Positions 43,249 through 52,164 of a DNA stretch of 64,000 nucleotides are shown one piece after another; the stretch's first letter is position 1, and each line of letters begins with the position of its first letter. The DNA is from JBDIAG01 sp963835085 (GTDB lineage Bacteria; Actinomycetota; Actinomycetes; Actinomycetales; CAWJMD01). Under the pieces are notes generated by a model that was not told where the DNA came from, did no database searches, and was given only the letters and a program-made list of their open reading frames with translations. The DNA is taken from the NCBI GenBank assembly GCA_963835085.1, contig CAWIED010000001.1:1550001-1614000 (forward strand). The letters are read 5' to 3'. Position numbers and translations under genes: made by a program.

Positions 43249-44676
43249 CTATTTCGGTGCGGCAGTATCGGGTTCTGGGCGAATACCGAGGCAGGCGATC
43301 ACGGCGAGCAGGCCGAGAATGGCGGCGATGATGAGGCTGGTCTGTAGCCCGGTCACGAAGGAACGGGGTGCGGCGATGAGAACGCCGAACACGGCGATGG
43401 CAACAGCACCGCCGACCTGGCGAAAGGTGTTGAGCACGGCGCTGGCGATCCCCGCCTGGTGGGATTCGACGCTGGTCAGGACCAGCCCGGTCAATGCCGG
43501 GGTGGTGACGGAGCCGCCGGCCCCAACGAGGATCACCAGGGCGGCCACCGGCCAGGGGTTCCCCAACGGGGCGACAAGGGTGAGCCCAACCAGGCCGATT
43601 GTCATGGAGGACAGGCCGAGCATGGCAGGGAAGCGGGGGCCGAGCCGGTTGGTCAGCGGCCCGCTGGAGAGGTTGCCGATCAGACTCACCAGTGCCGACG
43701 GCAGGAAAGCGATTCCGCCCAACAGCGGAGAAAGGCCGAGCTGCTGTTGAAAGTAGAGGCTGATCAAGAACACAGTCCCATACCACCCGACCACGAACGT
43801 GAAACCACCGAACACAGCGATACGCATCCCGGGCGGGCGAAATAGGGACAGCGGCATCATGGGATGTGCCCCATTGGCCTGCACAGCCACGAATCCGGTC
43901 AGCGCGATCGCAGCGGTGGTGAAGGCGGCGATGACCAGCGGGCGTCCGAAGCCGGATTCGCCGCCGTCGATGAGCCCGTAGATCAACGTGGCCAGGCCGA
44001 GGACCGCCAGCACTTGGCCGACCCAATCGAAGGGCATCGCCCTGGTCGGTGACCTAGCGACCGTGGGCAGCAGGAGGAGGATGACCACGCAGACAGGAAT
44101 GTTGATGACGAACACGAGTCGCCAGTCCAGCGTCGTCAACAGCCCGCCGAGCACGGGCCCGGCAGCTGCGGCCACGGTTCCCCCTGCGGCCCACACGCCG
44201 AGCGCGTGGGCGCGACGCCCTGGATCGGGGTAAGCCTCGCGAATCAGCGCCATCGTCGCCGGGAGCATGACCGCAGCCCCGGCACCCTGAAGACATCGTG
44301 CGGAGACGAGGAACGCAGCGGTCGGTGCGAGTGCGCACAGCAGCGAGGCCGCCCCAAACACAGCGATACCGGTGGCGAAGGCGCGCTTGGCGCCGATCCG
44401 GTCCGAAAGATTTCCGGCGAGGAGCAACAGAGCGGCAACAAGCAGGGTGTACCCGTCGATCACCCATTGCAGCGTGGTGGTGCCGCCGCCGAGCTCGGCG
44501 CCGATCCGGGTCAGGGCAACGTTGACGATCAGAACGTCCAGAGTGATCAGGAAGAACCCTCCGGACGCCAACAACAGCGTCGTCCGGCCGCGGACCCGTC
44601 CTGAGTCTGTCTGTTTGTGGCCGTCTCGCGTGGAGACCGACGGCGACCCGCCTGCCATGCTCATGGCTCCGCGCAC
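43249..44676 (-). CDS. MFS drug exporter, DHA2/EmrB type
   Basis: 475 residues, probably from GTG 44676, seven bases after AAGGAGG; ATGs at 44664 and 44658 are alternatives. Fourteen-span pattern with motif A GNLSDRIGAKRAFATGI (about 81-97), motif B GAGAAVMLPATMALIREAYP, and motif C WAAGGTVAAAAGPVLGGLL (about 158-176). It exports lipophilic drugs by proton antiport. The gene immediately follows the broken epoxide hydrolase gene in the same direction. Confidence 0.87.
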   Translation of the reverse strand: MRGAMSMAGGSPSVSTRDGHKQTDSGRVRGRTTLLLASGGFFLITLDVLIVNVALTRIGAELGGGTTTLQWVIDGYTLLVAALLLLAGNLSDRIGAKRAFATGIAVFGAASLLCALAPTAAFLVSARCLQGAGAAVMLPATMALIREAYPDPGRRAHALGVWAAGGTVAAAAGPVLGGLLTTLDWRLVFVINIPVCVVILLLLPTVARSPTRAMPFDWVGQVLAVLGLATLIYGLIDGGESGFGRPLVIAAFTTAAIALTGFVAVQANGAHPMMPLSLFRPPGMRIAVFGGFTFVVGWYGTVFLISLYFQQQLGLSPLLGGIAFLPSALVSLIGNLSSGPLTNRLGPRFPAMLGLSSMTIGLVGLTLVAPLGNPWPVAALVILVGAGGSVTTPALTGLVLTSVESHQAGIASAVLNTFRQVGGAVAIAVFGVLIAAPRSFVTGLQTSLIIAAILGLLAVIACLGIRPEPDTAAPK

Positions 44677-44708
44677 GGCGAAGCCTCCTTCCTGGGAAGC
44701 AACGTCGT

Positions 44709-45946
44709 TCAGGGTCTGCGATCGTGGAAGGTGCGTCGTAGGTCGCCGACCCAGGCGTCTGGGTTCTCCCAGGGGATGAAGTGTGGCCGCCGTGGTCGTG
44801 GGCGTTGACGTTGACGTGGTTGAACCACTCGGCTTGCGGGCCGGTCGTGAACGCGCGGACGCGTTCGTCGGCGGTGTGGATACCAGGCGGGTTCTCGTAG
44901 GTGACGAAGGTGAGGCCCACCGGGGCCTGCACGATCGGGGTGCGGTCGTGGGCAGGCGTCCAGGGGTATCGATTGGCATTGGCGTAGTAGCGCATCGAGG
45001 TGGCGATGGAGTTGTTGACCCAGTAGATCGTGGCGTGGGTGAGCAGATCGTCCTTGGTGAAGACGGACTCGAGGTCGCCACCGTTGTCGCTCCAGGCGTT
45101 CCAGCGCTCCAGCAACCAGGCGAGCAGTCCGGCGGGTGAGTCGCTCAGCCCGTGGCCCAGGCTGGCCCCGTCGAGCATGTGCACAGCGAGGTGGGACGCC
45201 GAGCGGTGGTCGAACTCGATGATCCGGGCCCGGACGTCAGCGGGCTGCTCGTCGGTGAGGGGCCGGTTCCGCGCGAAATCCCACGCGCGCGGGCCGGTGA
45301 AGAAATCCAGTGGCAGCCCGGAGCCGATGTGGATGCCGTACAGCTCCTCGGCGTACTTATGGCCGAGTTGGCTGGAGACGATCCCGCCGATGTCGCAGCC
45401 CCCGCCGGCGTACTTCTCGTATCCCAGGGTCTCGGTCATCAGGGTGTGCCAGAGGTCGGCGACCTTCCAGAAGTTGACATCCGGAAAGCCGGTGAGCGGG
45501 CCGGGGAAGCCGAAGCCGGGCAAGGACGGCACGATGACCTCGAACGCGTCGGCGGGGTCGGCACCGAACGCGACCGGGTCGGCGAGCGGATCGATCACCT
45601 TCGACCAGTGCCAGAACGTCCACGGCCAGCCGTGGGTGAGGATCAACGGGATCGGGCGCGGGCCATGGCCGGGCTTACGCAGGAAGTGCACCGGAACACC
45701 GGCGACGCTGACCTGGTAGTGCTCGTAGCCGTTGATGGCGGCCTCCGCCTTGCGCCAGTCGTAGCCGTCTCGCCAGTAGGCGATCAGCTCACCCAGATAG
45801 CTGGCCGGGACACCATAGGACCAATCCTCATTCCCCTCGTCCACCGGCAGACGAGTCAGCGCAAGACGGTCCCGCAGGTCATCGAGGACCTCGTCCGGCA
45901 CATGGATCGGAGCGGATTCCAGAGAGAAAGTGCGCAGAGTAGTCAT
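44709..45946 (-). pseudogene. Epoxide hydrolase with C-terminal frameshift
   Basis: Alpha/beta hydrolase with the EHN N-terminal domain (VLDDLRDRLALTRLP, YLGELIAYWRDGYDWRKAEA), oxyanion segment LILTHGWPWTFWHW, nucleophile Asp in GGGCDIGGIVSS and catalytic His in AHDHGGH. Right after that His the frame is broken at GTGT, 44781-44784. Removing two bases restores FIPWENPDAWVGDL and a stop at 44709. As given, the frame continues into the MFS gene to 44054. Before the break it is full length with all catalytic residues, so the product might still fold in part, or the shift may be a base-calling error. Confidence 0.8.
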
Positions 45947-46134
45947 GGCAACGTCCTCACTGGCTAGGAGGCGGCCTGATGCCGAGCGGCAGGCTTACGC
46001 CTCGATGTGGTTGGCATAGGCATGATCGTGCCACCACGGGACGAGAACTCCGCTGGCAGTCCACTCGGAGAAGCCGACGGCGCTGCCCGGTTCTTGACGG
46101 GAGCCAATCTGCCTCGCTCGCTAGGCTGCAACGC

Positions 46135-46572
46135 ATGGCCATCAAACTTGAGAACGTCGGCATCGCCGTTCGCGACCTCGAAGCAACGATCGCCTTCTTC
46201 ACCGACCTCGGTCTCACCGTCGTCGGCCGCGACACGGTCAGTGGCGAGTGGACCGACACTGCCGTCGGCCTCGACGGCAACCACGCCAAGATCGCGATGC
46301 TGCAGACACCGGACGGCCACGGTCGCCTTGAACTGTTCGAGTACATCCACCCGAATGCGATCGAGTCGGAGCCCACTCGTCCCAATGAGATCGGCATGCA
46401 CCGCGTCGCCTTCTCCGTCGACGACATCGACAAAGCCCTTGAGGTAGCCGCGAGGCACGGCTGCCGTCCACTTCGCGGCGTGGCCACCTATGAGGACGTA
46501 TACAAGCTCACGTACGTGCGCGGTCCCAGTGGCATCATCGTGATGCTCGCCGAGGAGCTGAAGAAGCACTGA
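46135..46572 (+). CDS. VOC/glyoxalase family protein, methylmalonyl-CoA epimerase-like
   Basis: 145 residues from ATG 46135 (MAIKLENVGIAVRDLEATIAFF). Two beta-alpha-beta-beta-beta modules: the first with LENVGIAVRDLE and GRLELFEYIHP, the second with GMHRVAFSVDDIDKAL and GPSGIIVMLAEEL. Metal-ligand positions appear as His in MHR and Glu in LFEY and AEEL. The substrate is uncertain; similar proteins are epimerases, dioxygenases or resistance proteins. It stands alone, convergent with a decayed gene. Confidence 0.75.
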   Translation: MAIKLENVGIAVRDLEATIAFFTDLGLTVVGRDTVSGEWTDTAVGLDGNHAKIAMLQTPDGHGRLELFEYIHPNAIESEPTRPNEIGMHRVAFSVDDIDKALEVAARHGCRPLRGVATYEDVYKLTYVRGPSGIIVMLAEELKKH

Positions 46573-46685
46573 CAGCTGATCGGCCAAGTTTGGATATGTT
46601 GCTGCGGATTTCGAGCGCCTTAGAATGTGTACCATTGCCGGTCGATCACACCGCTTGAACGCCGGCGACTTGCCTCCACTGAACC

Positions 46686-46990
46686 TCAGCCGGCGGCACG
46701 CCCGGCGGGATGGATGATCTCTCCGTTGCGAGGTAGCTCGCCGCGGAACGTCAAAGGCACGGCACGAGCATCCTCGACGTTGCGCCGATCCGCATGACCG
46801 ATTCGATAGGTGACACCGGGAAATCGTTGCCGCGCCTCCCTAATGAACTCCGGAACCGGATCGACTCCCTCGATCTCGAGACCGTGTTCAGATAGGTAGT
46901 TCGTCCACTGACCTGGCCCACACCCGATGTCGATGATTCGCCCGGTGACACTCCGCGCCCCATGCGAGCACGTACTTGCGATCTTGCCTA
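46686..46990 (-). pseudogene. Decayed methyltransferase fragment
   Basis: From about 46950 leftward the minus strand reads GRIIDIGCGPGQWTNYLSEH (SAM motif I), then EIEGVDPVPEFIREARQRFP and VTYRIGHADRRNVEDA, then an unrelated tail to a stop at 46686. The region just upstream (KYVLAWGA) is in another frame and there is no start. It is a remnant of about one third of a sugar/ubiquinone-type methyltransferase. Confidence 0.6.
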
Positions 46991-47079
46991 TTCACGCTCG
47001 ACGACCTCTGCCCACCCACGGGCATGAGCCTGATCGACACCAATCTCAACAGCAATGGATTGTCCGGTAGCCCTGGAAC

Positions 47080-48090
47080 CTATTCAGCAGTGTGCCAACG
47101 GGTTTCCGGAATCCGTCGCACCCGCGGGACGGGCTGCCCACGGCGAGCGGCCTCTGCCTCCAGGCGTTGCCCGAGCACCCTGCGCCGGCCGAGGAACGAG
47201 CGACTGCGCTGCTGGCGGCTGCCGGCCAGACTCCAATCGTTCAGCGCTCGCACGACGCGCACGCTCAGCCGGTCGCCCACTCCACTCGCGGTCCCGACGA
47301 GAACCACGTTCTCCTGCCATTGCATGGCCGGGCCATGCCGATGGAAGGTCAGGCATACCGGTCCGTCGGCTGCGGAAACGCCCGCGGGCAGGAGCAGGTC
47401 GTACCCGTCCTGGGTGCGGATGACAGCACGGGTGGGCACGGCGAGCGGCATGCCGTCGGCAACCATGGTGACGACTGGTTCGCCCAGTCGAATCGCGCGT
47501 TCCGCGAAGGGTCGCCAATCCGTCGGCGGTGTCGACCGGTCCTGGTGCCTCGGTCCTGTCGGGCGAGGATCAGAGCTGGGGACCGTGAGGTTGCCCGGGG
47601 ACGTCCAGACCTGCGGAGTCCTGGACAGGTCGCCCTCGGGCCACCAGAGAATCCTCTCCGGGGTGACCTGCACCCAGATCCGTGCGAAGTACCAGCCCCA
47701 CCGTCTCACCAGGAACCATGGCATCCCGGCGAAACCAGCGCCGGTCTTGGCGAAGGCCTCGCGAACGTATCGGTCCGTGTTGGCCTGCAGGTCCGCGTCG
47801 CGAACGGTCGCTCGACCTTGTACGAGGGCGACCGGCGCCTGACCCAGGTCACTGCTTTCGACGCTCGAATACAGCAGTGCGACGCGTGGGTCACGGCGCG
47901 CACGCTCGGCCTTATCCGGGTAGCTGAGCCCGGTGCTCACGTCGAGCGTGCCGCCGCTGCCGACATACGGTGTGACGGGCCAGGTCACGGGCCGGCCGTC
48001 GCGGGTGAGTGAGGCGTACTGGCACACCAGGGCGCGATCGAAGGTCTCGGCCAATTCTCGCGGCCAGCTGGTCATGGCTAGGACGCTCAT
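47080..48090 (-). CDS. Pyridoxamine 5'-phosphate oxidase-like flavin protein
   Basis: 336 residues from ATG 48090 (MSVLAMTSWPRELA) or 48075. The N-terminal split-barrel (about 15-150) has ALVCQYASLTRDGRPVTWPVTPYV and VALVQGRATVRDADLQANTDRYV, typical of F420/FMN-binding PPOX proteins. The C-terminal half repeats the pattern (GEPVVTMVADGMPLAVPTRAV). Start and hemerythrin stop overlap as TGATG. The reaction is unknown. Confidence 0.7.
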   Translation of the reverse strand: MSVLAMTSWPRELAETFDRALVCQYASLTRDGRPVTWPVTPYVGSGGTLDVSTGLSYPDKAERARRDPRVALLYSSVESSDLGQAPVALVQGRATVRDADLQANTDRYVREAFAKTGAGFAGMPWFLVRRWGWYFARIWVQVTPERILWWPEGDLSRTPQVWTSPGNLTVPSSDPRPTGPRHQDRSTPPTDWRPFAERAIRLGEPVVTMVADGMPLAVPTRAVIRTQDGYDLLLPAGVSAADGPVCLTFHRHGPAMQWQENVVLVGTASGVGDRLSVRVVRALNDWSLAGSRQQRSRSFLGRRRVLGQRLEAEAARRGQPVPRVRRIPETRWHTAE

Positions 48091-48734
48091 CACGAGCCGA
48101 AGGCAGCATTGATGGGGACCGGGGCGCCGTACAGCTCGGTGAAGCGCCGCCGATAGGCCGGCCACCAGAACAGCCGGAACAGCAGCCGAGCCACCACCGG
48201 CAGGTCGGCGTACGACGCCGCCAGCAGGTCGGGCTCTGCACTCGATGCCAGCCAACCGAAGATGACCGGGATCCGGCGACGGCCGAAATCTGCTGTCGCC
48301 TGGCGTTTGTCGGCCTCGATGTCGTCGGTGGTGAGGTGCCGCAGCATGAGCGGAACGGCGATCCGCTCCTCGTGGTCGAGGTGTTCGTTGATGACTTCGT
48401 GCAGCTCCCGCAACGGGTACGCGCGGTCGACCAGCGGCACCCGGCGATCGGCGGCGGCCGCGACGAGCCGGTCGAGTTCTTCGTGCTCGGCCTCGAGCTC
48501 GGCGAGCGCCTCCGCCGAGCTGGGCGCGCGCGAAGCGAGTTTGGGCCACAGGACCGTGTCCTCGTGCGAATGGTGGGCGTGCAACATGTCCAGCACCAGC
48601 GTGAGCTGCTCCTCCAGCAACAGCTCGTGCGTGTCGTCACGCGGGTGGCCGCAGACCTCGGCCAGGCGGCCGAACTCGACGCGGAATCCCGCGTGCATCA
48701 TCAGGAAGCCGGTCAGATCCTCTTGGGTGATCAT
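48090..48734 (-). CDS. Hemerythrin-like di-iron protein
   Basis: 214 residues. A four-helix bundle is predicted, with candidate iron ligands in LDMLHAHHSHEDTVLWPKL (about 49-67), ELEAEHEELDRLV (about 79-91) and EVINEHLDHEERIAVPLML (about 112-130). The last 80 residues extend beyond the domain. Hemerythrin-like proteins bind O2 or NO, or sense redox. Coupled to the PPOX-like gene by TGATG. Confidence 0.83.
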   Translation of the reverse strand: MITQEDLTGFLMMHAGFRVEFGRLAEVCGHPRDDTHELLLEEQLTLVLDMLHAHHSHEDTVLWPKLASRAPSSAEALAELEAEHEELDRLVAAAADRRVPLVDRAYPLRELHEVINEHLDHEERIAVPLMLRHLTTDDIEADKRQATADFGRRRIPVIFGWLASSAEPDLLAASYADLPVVARLLFRLFWWPAYRRRFTELYGAPVPINAAFGS

Positions 48735-48780
48735 TGATGTGTCTCCTCACGTGGTGCGAGACAGCGTGAATGACCAGCCT

Positions 48781-51700
48781 TTAGATGCACTTGTCGAGTA
48801 CTTGTCGGGCTCTTGCCAACCAGTACTCGGCACCCGACTGCTCCAACAGGAGCACCGCCTTTTGCAAATGCGCCCGTGCGCCCTCATGATCTCCGAGCGC
48901 CAGCAGCGCCTCTCCCAGGTGGCCGTCGTATGCCCCATCGACGGTGGTGCACGTTCCGTTCACAAGCAGCTGGCCCGCGTAGGGGCGGAACTCCTCGTAG
49001 ACCTCCCGCACGATGCCGGTTTCGCCGAGCCTGATGGCCGCGTGCATCCGGCACATGGCGGCCGCCGCCCATTGATAGTCGCGCGACGGTAACGCGTTCT
49101 TCCGCAATAGTTCTCGGGCGCGCTCTGGTTCGCCGCGGTCCGCCAGCGCGTACGCCAGCAGCTGGGCCGGCCCGGCTGCATCTGTCCGTCGGAACATCTC
49201 CTCGACCCATGCCGCCTCCGCACCGAGACGGTCGTCCTGGAAGAGCATCTCAGCGCGGACGGCGAGCAGGCTCAGCTCGAAGTACGCCAGGTCGGCGAAT
49301 GACAGCATCGCCGTCAGGGGCTCGAAGTGACGCGTCGGTTCTGAGACACCCTGGAGCAGGTCGAGCCCCACGTGCACCACCGCCGCCTGCAACGACAGCG
49401 TCGGATTGCGCAGCTCGCTCAGCCGAGCGTCGATCTCCGAGAGCAACGCCCGAGCCTGCGGTACACGGCCGTGCGCCACGTGATGAACGACGAGCTGGAG
49501 CGCTGCGATCACCTGGAGCTGCGACGAGTCCCTCGAAGCTGCCTGCAGGCGGTAGGCGGTCTCGGCGCGTTGCTCGATGAAGTCTTGTCCCTGCAGCGCC
49601 AGCAGCCGCAGGTGGAGCACGCGCCTGAGCACGGCCGGATCTCCCAGACGTTCCGCCGCCGCTACCGCCCGCGACGACAGGGCCTGGGCCTCGTCCTGGC
49701 GACCGGCCTGGGCCAGCACGACCGCCCCGATCGCCTGTGCCAACGCCCAGGCCGGTGCGGACGGCGACAGCTCGCGCACAGCAGCATCCATCACGTCCCG
49801 CACTGCGGACACGTCGAGGCCGTACCGGAACGGCAGCCAGACCCCGTTCCCCATCGCGATATCGCAGGCCATGACTGCCTTGTCCCAGTCCGTTCCGACC
49901 AGGGTGAGCGCGCCCTCTATCGCCTCGAAGCCCTCGTCGTACCGTCCGGCGGCGTAACGGCTCTCGGCCAGGCCCACGGAAAGTTCGAACCGCTCGGACG
50001 CGCTGGCTCCCGCTAACTCGGACGCCGCCAGCGCCTCCTGCCACGACACTGCTGCGTCGTCCGGTGCATGCCTGCGCATTGCCCACCTGGCGGCACGCGC
50101 CGAATAGTCCATCGCCATTCGCGCAGGCTCCGAACCGAGCTCGGCCGCCGCCAGCCAATGCCGAGCGATCAGCGCGGCACGGTCGTCCTGATCGCCGTGG
50201 GCGCGGGTGAGAACGCGGGCGACCTGCTCATGCGCCCGTGCGCGCCACATCCGGGATCGGCGCGACAGCAACGCATCGACCACCAGGGCGTGCGCGAACT
50301 CGTACACCCCCAGGCGGTCGGACGACTCCCGGACCAACCCGGCGGCGACGGCCGCCTCCAGGGACGGCAGCACGTCACTGACCGCATCGTCGGCAGCCCC
50401 GGCCAGGACGGCCAACTCGAATTCGTCGCCCACCACGGCGGCCAGCTGCAGAGCCCGGACCGTTTCCTCACCCAGGGCCGCCACCCGGTGCAGCACGACA
50501 TCCGAGACTCCCTGCGGCACCGCCTCGTCGGCCTGGGCCAGCTCCGTAAGGAAGAACGCGTTGCCCGAGGTGCGCCTGCGCAGCTCCTCGGCCTTGCGGC
50601 TACCAGGGTCGTGACCGGACAACTCGCGGACGAGCGCGCGGACCTCCTGGGTGTCGAGCCCCTCCAGCCCGAGCCTGCGGGCGCCGAGCCGGGACAGCGC
50701 GGACAGCGTGGCGCTCAGCCCCGACGCCTCGTGCCGCCGGAAGCTCGCCACCAGGAGCAGACCGGGCCGGGCGGTGGACGCGACGTGGACCAACAACCTC
50801 AGCGTCGCATCGTCCGCAGCCTGGATGTCCTCCAACACGACGATCACTGGGCCGAGGCGGCCCAGGAAGGAGGCGACAGCCTCGAAGAATCGCAACCGCG
50901 CTCCGTGTGCGTCGTACGTCCGGATCCCCGCCAGCCCGCCCGACAGGAAGGTGGCCACTTCGGCGGGTAGCTGCTGCGTGGGGTATGCGGCAGCAAGGTC
51001 GAGCAAGACCTGTTCCCAGGGCCACAGCGCTGGCGCAGTCTCGTGATCAGGACTCGCGCCCCAGCCGACCGGAACCTTGACCATTGCGCTGAAGCGCCTC
51101 AGCAGGCTGGTCTTGCCGATGCCCGGCTCACCATCCACCAGGACAATCCGACCTGCCGCCTGCGACGCCTCGACAGCGTCAAGGAGGAACTGCAGGGCGC
51201 GCTCGCGGCCGACGAATGGCGACCGGGCGCCAGGGATCGTGGGCGGATTGTGTTGCGATGAGGTGGCAAGCCGTTCCGATGGCAGCAGCGTGGCGTCCTG
51301 GCGCAGGACCGCGCCCTCGAGTTCCCTCAGCCGTAGCCCCGGATCGATTCCCAGTTCCCGGGCGAGCATCTCTCGCACCCTGCGCAGGCATTCGAGAGCC
51401 GTCGCTTGCCGACCCGCCCGGTAATGCGCCAGTACCAACGTCTCCCAAGCGCGCTCGCGCAGCGGATGCACGCGGACGAAAGGATCCAACAACGCCACCA
51501 CATCGCTTTGGCGGCCCAGCTCCAGAAGAGCCGCAGCCTGCCCTTCCACCGCGTCCAGCCGCAGCTGTTCCAGCCGGCTGATCTCCGGTTGCGCCCACTC
51601 CTCGGCGCGGGCATCCAGATACGCCTCACCCCGCCACAGAGCGAGGGCCTCGGCGAGGGTGGCTGCCGATTCCCGAGCTCGCCCCTCGATGAGCTGCCCC

Positions 51701-52044
51701 GACCCGGTCGACACCAGGGTCTCGAAATGCCTTGTATCGAGGGCGAGTTCGGCGGTCAACAAGCCGTAGCCGGACGATGCGCTCACCAGGACGGTCGGGG
51801 TCTCGCGCGCCGACCGGCCGGGTTCCAGCTGACGGCGCAGGTTGGAGACATAGACCTGAAGAGTTCCTTGTGCGCCGGCAGGCGGATGACCCGACCACAG
51901 TCGGTCCGCCAGGAGTTCGGCGGGGAGCACGTGATCGGCGTGCATCGCAAGCAGGGCCAGCAAGGTTCGCTGCTTCGGCGGTCCCGGCCGTTGCGGATGT
52001 CCGGCCACGACGAGTTCCATGGGCCCGAGCAGGTTCAGCCGCAC
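48781..52044 (-). CDS. SARP/AfsR-type regulator with AAA ATPase and helical repeats
   Basis: About 1087 residues. N-terminal OmpR-like winged helix (LNLLGPMELVV to QVYVSNLRRQLEPG, about 3-80), BTAD domain (HFETLVSTG to LRELEGAVL, about 105-245), and an AAA_16 ATPase with Walker A VDGEPGIGKTSLL (about 305) and Walker B VIVVLEDIQAADD (about 405). The C-terminal half is a TPR-like helical region. Such proteins activate secondary-metabolite or stress genes. GTG 52044 is preferred: TACAAT ends seven bases upstream, suggesting a leaderless message; GTG 52083 is possible. Confidence 0.85.
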   Translation of the reverse strand: MRLNLLGPMELVVAGHPQRPGPPKQRTLLALLAMHADHVLPAELLADRLWSGHPPAGAQGTLQVYVSNLRRQLEPGRSARETPTVLVSASSGYGLLTAELALDTRHFETLVSTGSGQLIEGRARESAATLAEALALWRGEAYLDARAEEWAQPEISRLEQLRLDAVEGQAAALLELGRQSDVVALLDPFVRVHPLRERAWETLVLAHYRAGRQATALECLRRVREMLARELGIDPGLRLRELEGAVLRQDATLLPSERLATSSQHNPPTIPGARSPFVGRERALQFLLDAVEASQAAGRIVLVDGEPGIGKTSLLRRFSAMVKVPVGWGASPDHETAPALWPWEQVLLDLAAAYPTQQLPAEVATFLSGGLAGIRTYDAHGARLRFFEAVASFLGRLGPVIVVLEDIQAADDATLRLLVHVASTARPGLLLVASFRRHEASGLSATLSALSRLGARRLGLEGLDTQEVRALVRELSGHDPGSRKAEELRRRTSGNAFFLTELAQADEAVPQGVSDVVLHRVAALGEETVRALQLAAVVGDEFELAVLAGAADDAVSDVLPSLEAAVAAGLVRESSDRLGVYEFAHALVVDALLSRRSRMWRARAHEQVARVLTRAHGDQDDRAALIARHWLAAAELGSEPARMAMDYSARAARWAMRRHAPDDAAVSWQEALAASELAGASASERFELSVGLAESRYAAGRYDEGFEAIEGALTLVGTDWDKAVMACDIAMGNGVWLPFRYGLDVSAVRDVMDAAVRELSPSAPAWALAQAIGAVVLAQAGRQDEAQALSSRAVAAAERLGDPAVLRRVLHLRLLALQGQDFIEQRAETAYRLQAASRDSSQLQVIAALQLVVHHVAHGRVPQARALLSEIDARLSELRNPTLSLQAAVVHVGLDLLQGVSEPTRHFEPLTAMLSFADLAYFELSLLAVRAEMLFQDDRLGAEAAWVEEMFRRTDAAGPAQLLAYALADRGEPERARELLRKNALPSRDYQWAAAAMCRMHAAIRLGETGIVREVYEEFRPYAGQLLVNGTCTTVDGAYDGHLGEALLALGDHEGARAHLQKAVLLLEQSGAEYWLARARQVLDKCI

Positions 52045-52164
52045 TGGCCAATTGTAGGAAGGCCCGCCGCGAGTCGGCGCCACCGCCCTGGGCCCCCCGA
52101 TCTCCCGGCAAGAGCGTAGTCACGGATGATGGCCGCCTGAGTCTTCGCCGACACCCCACCCGGC

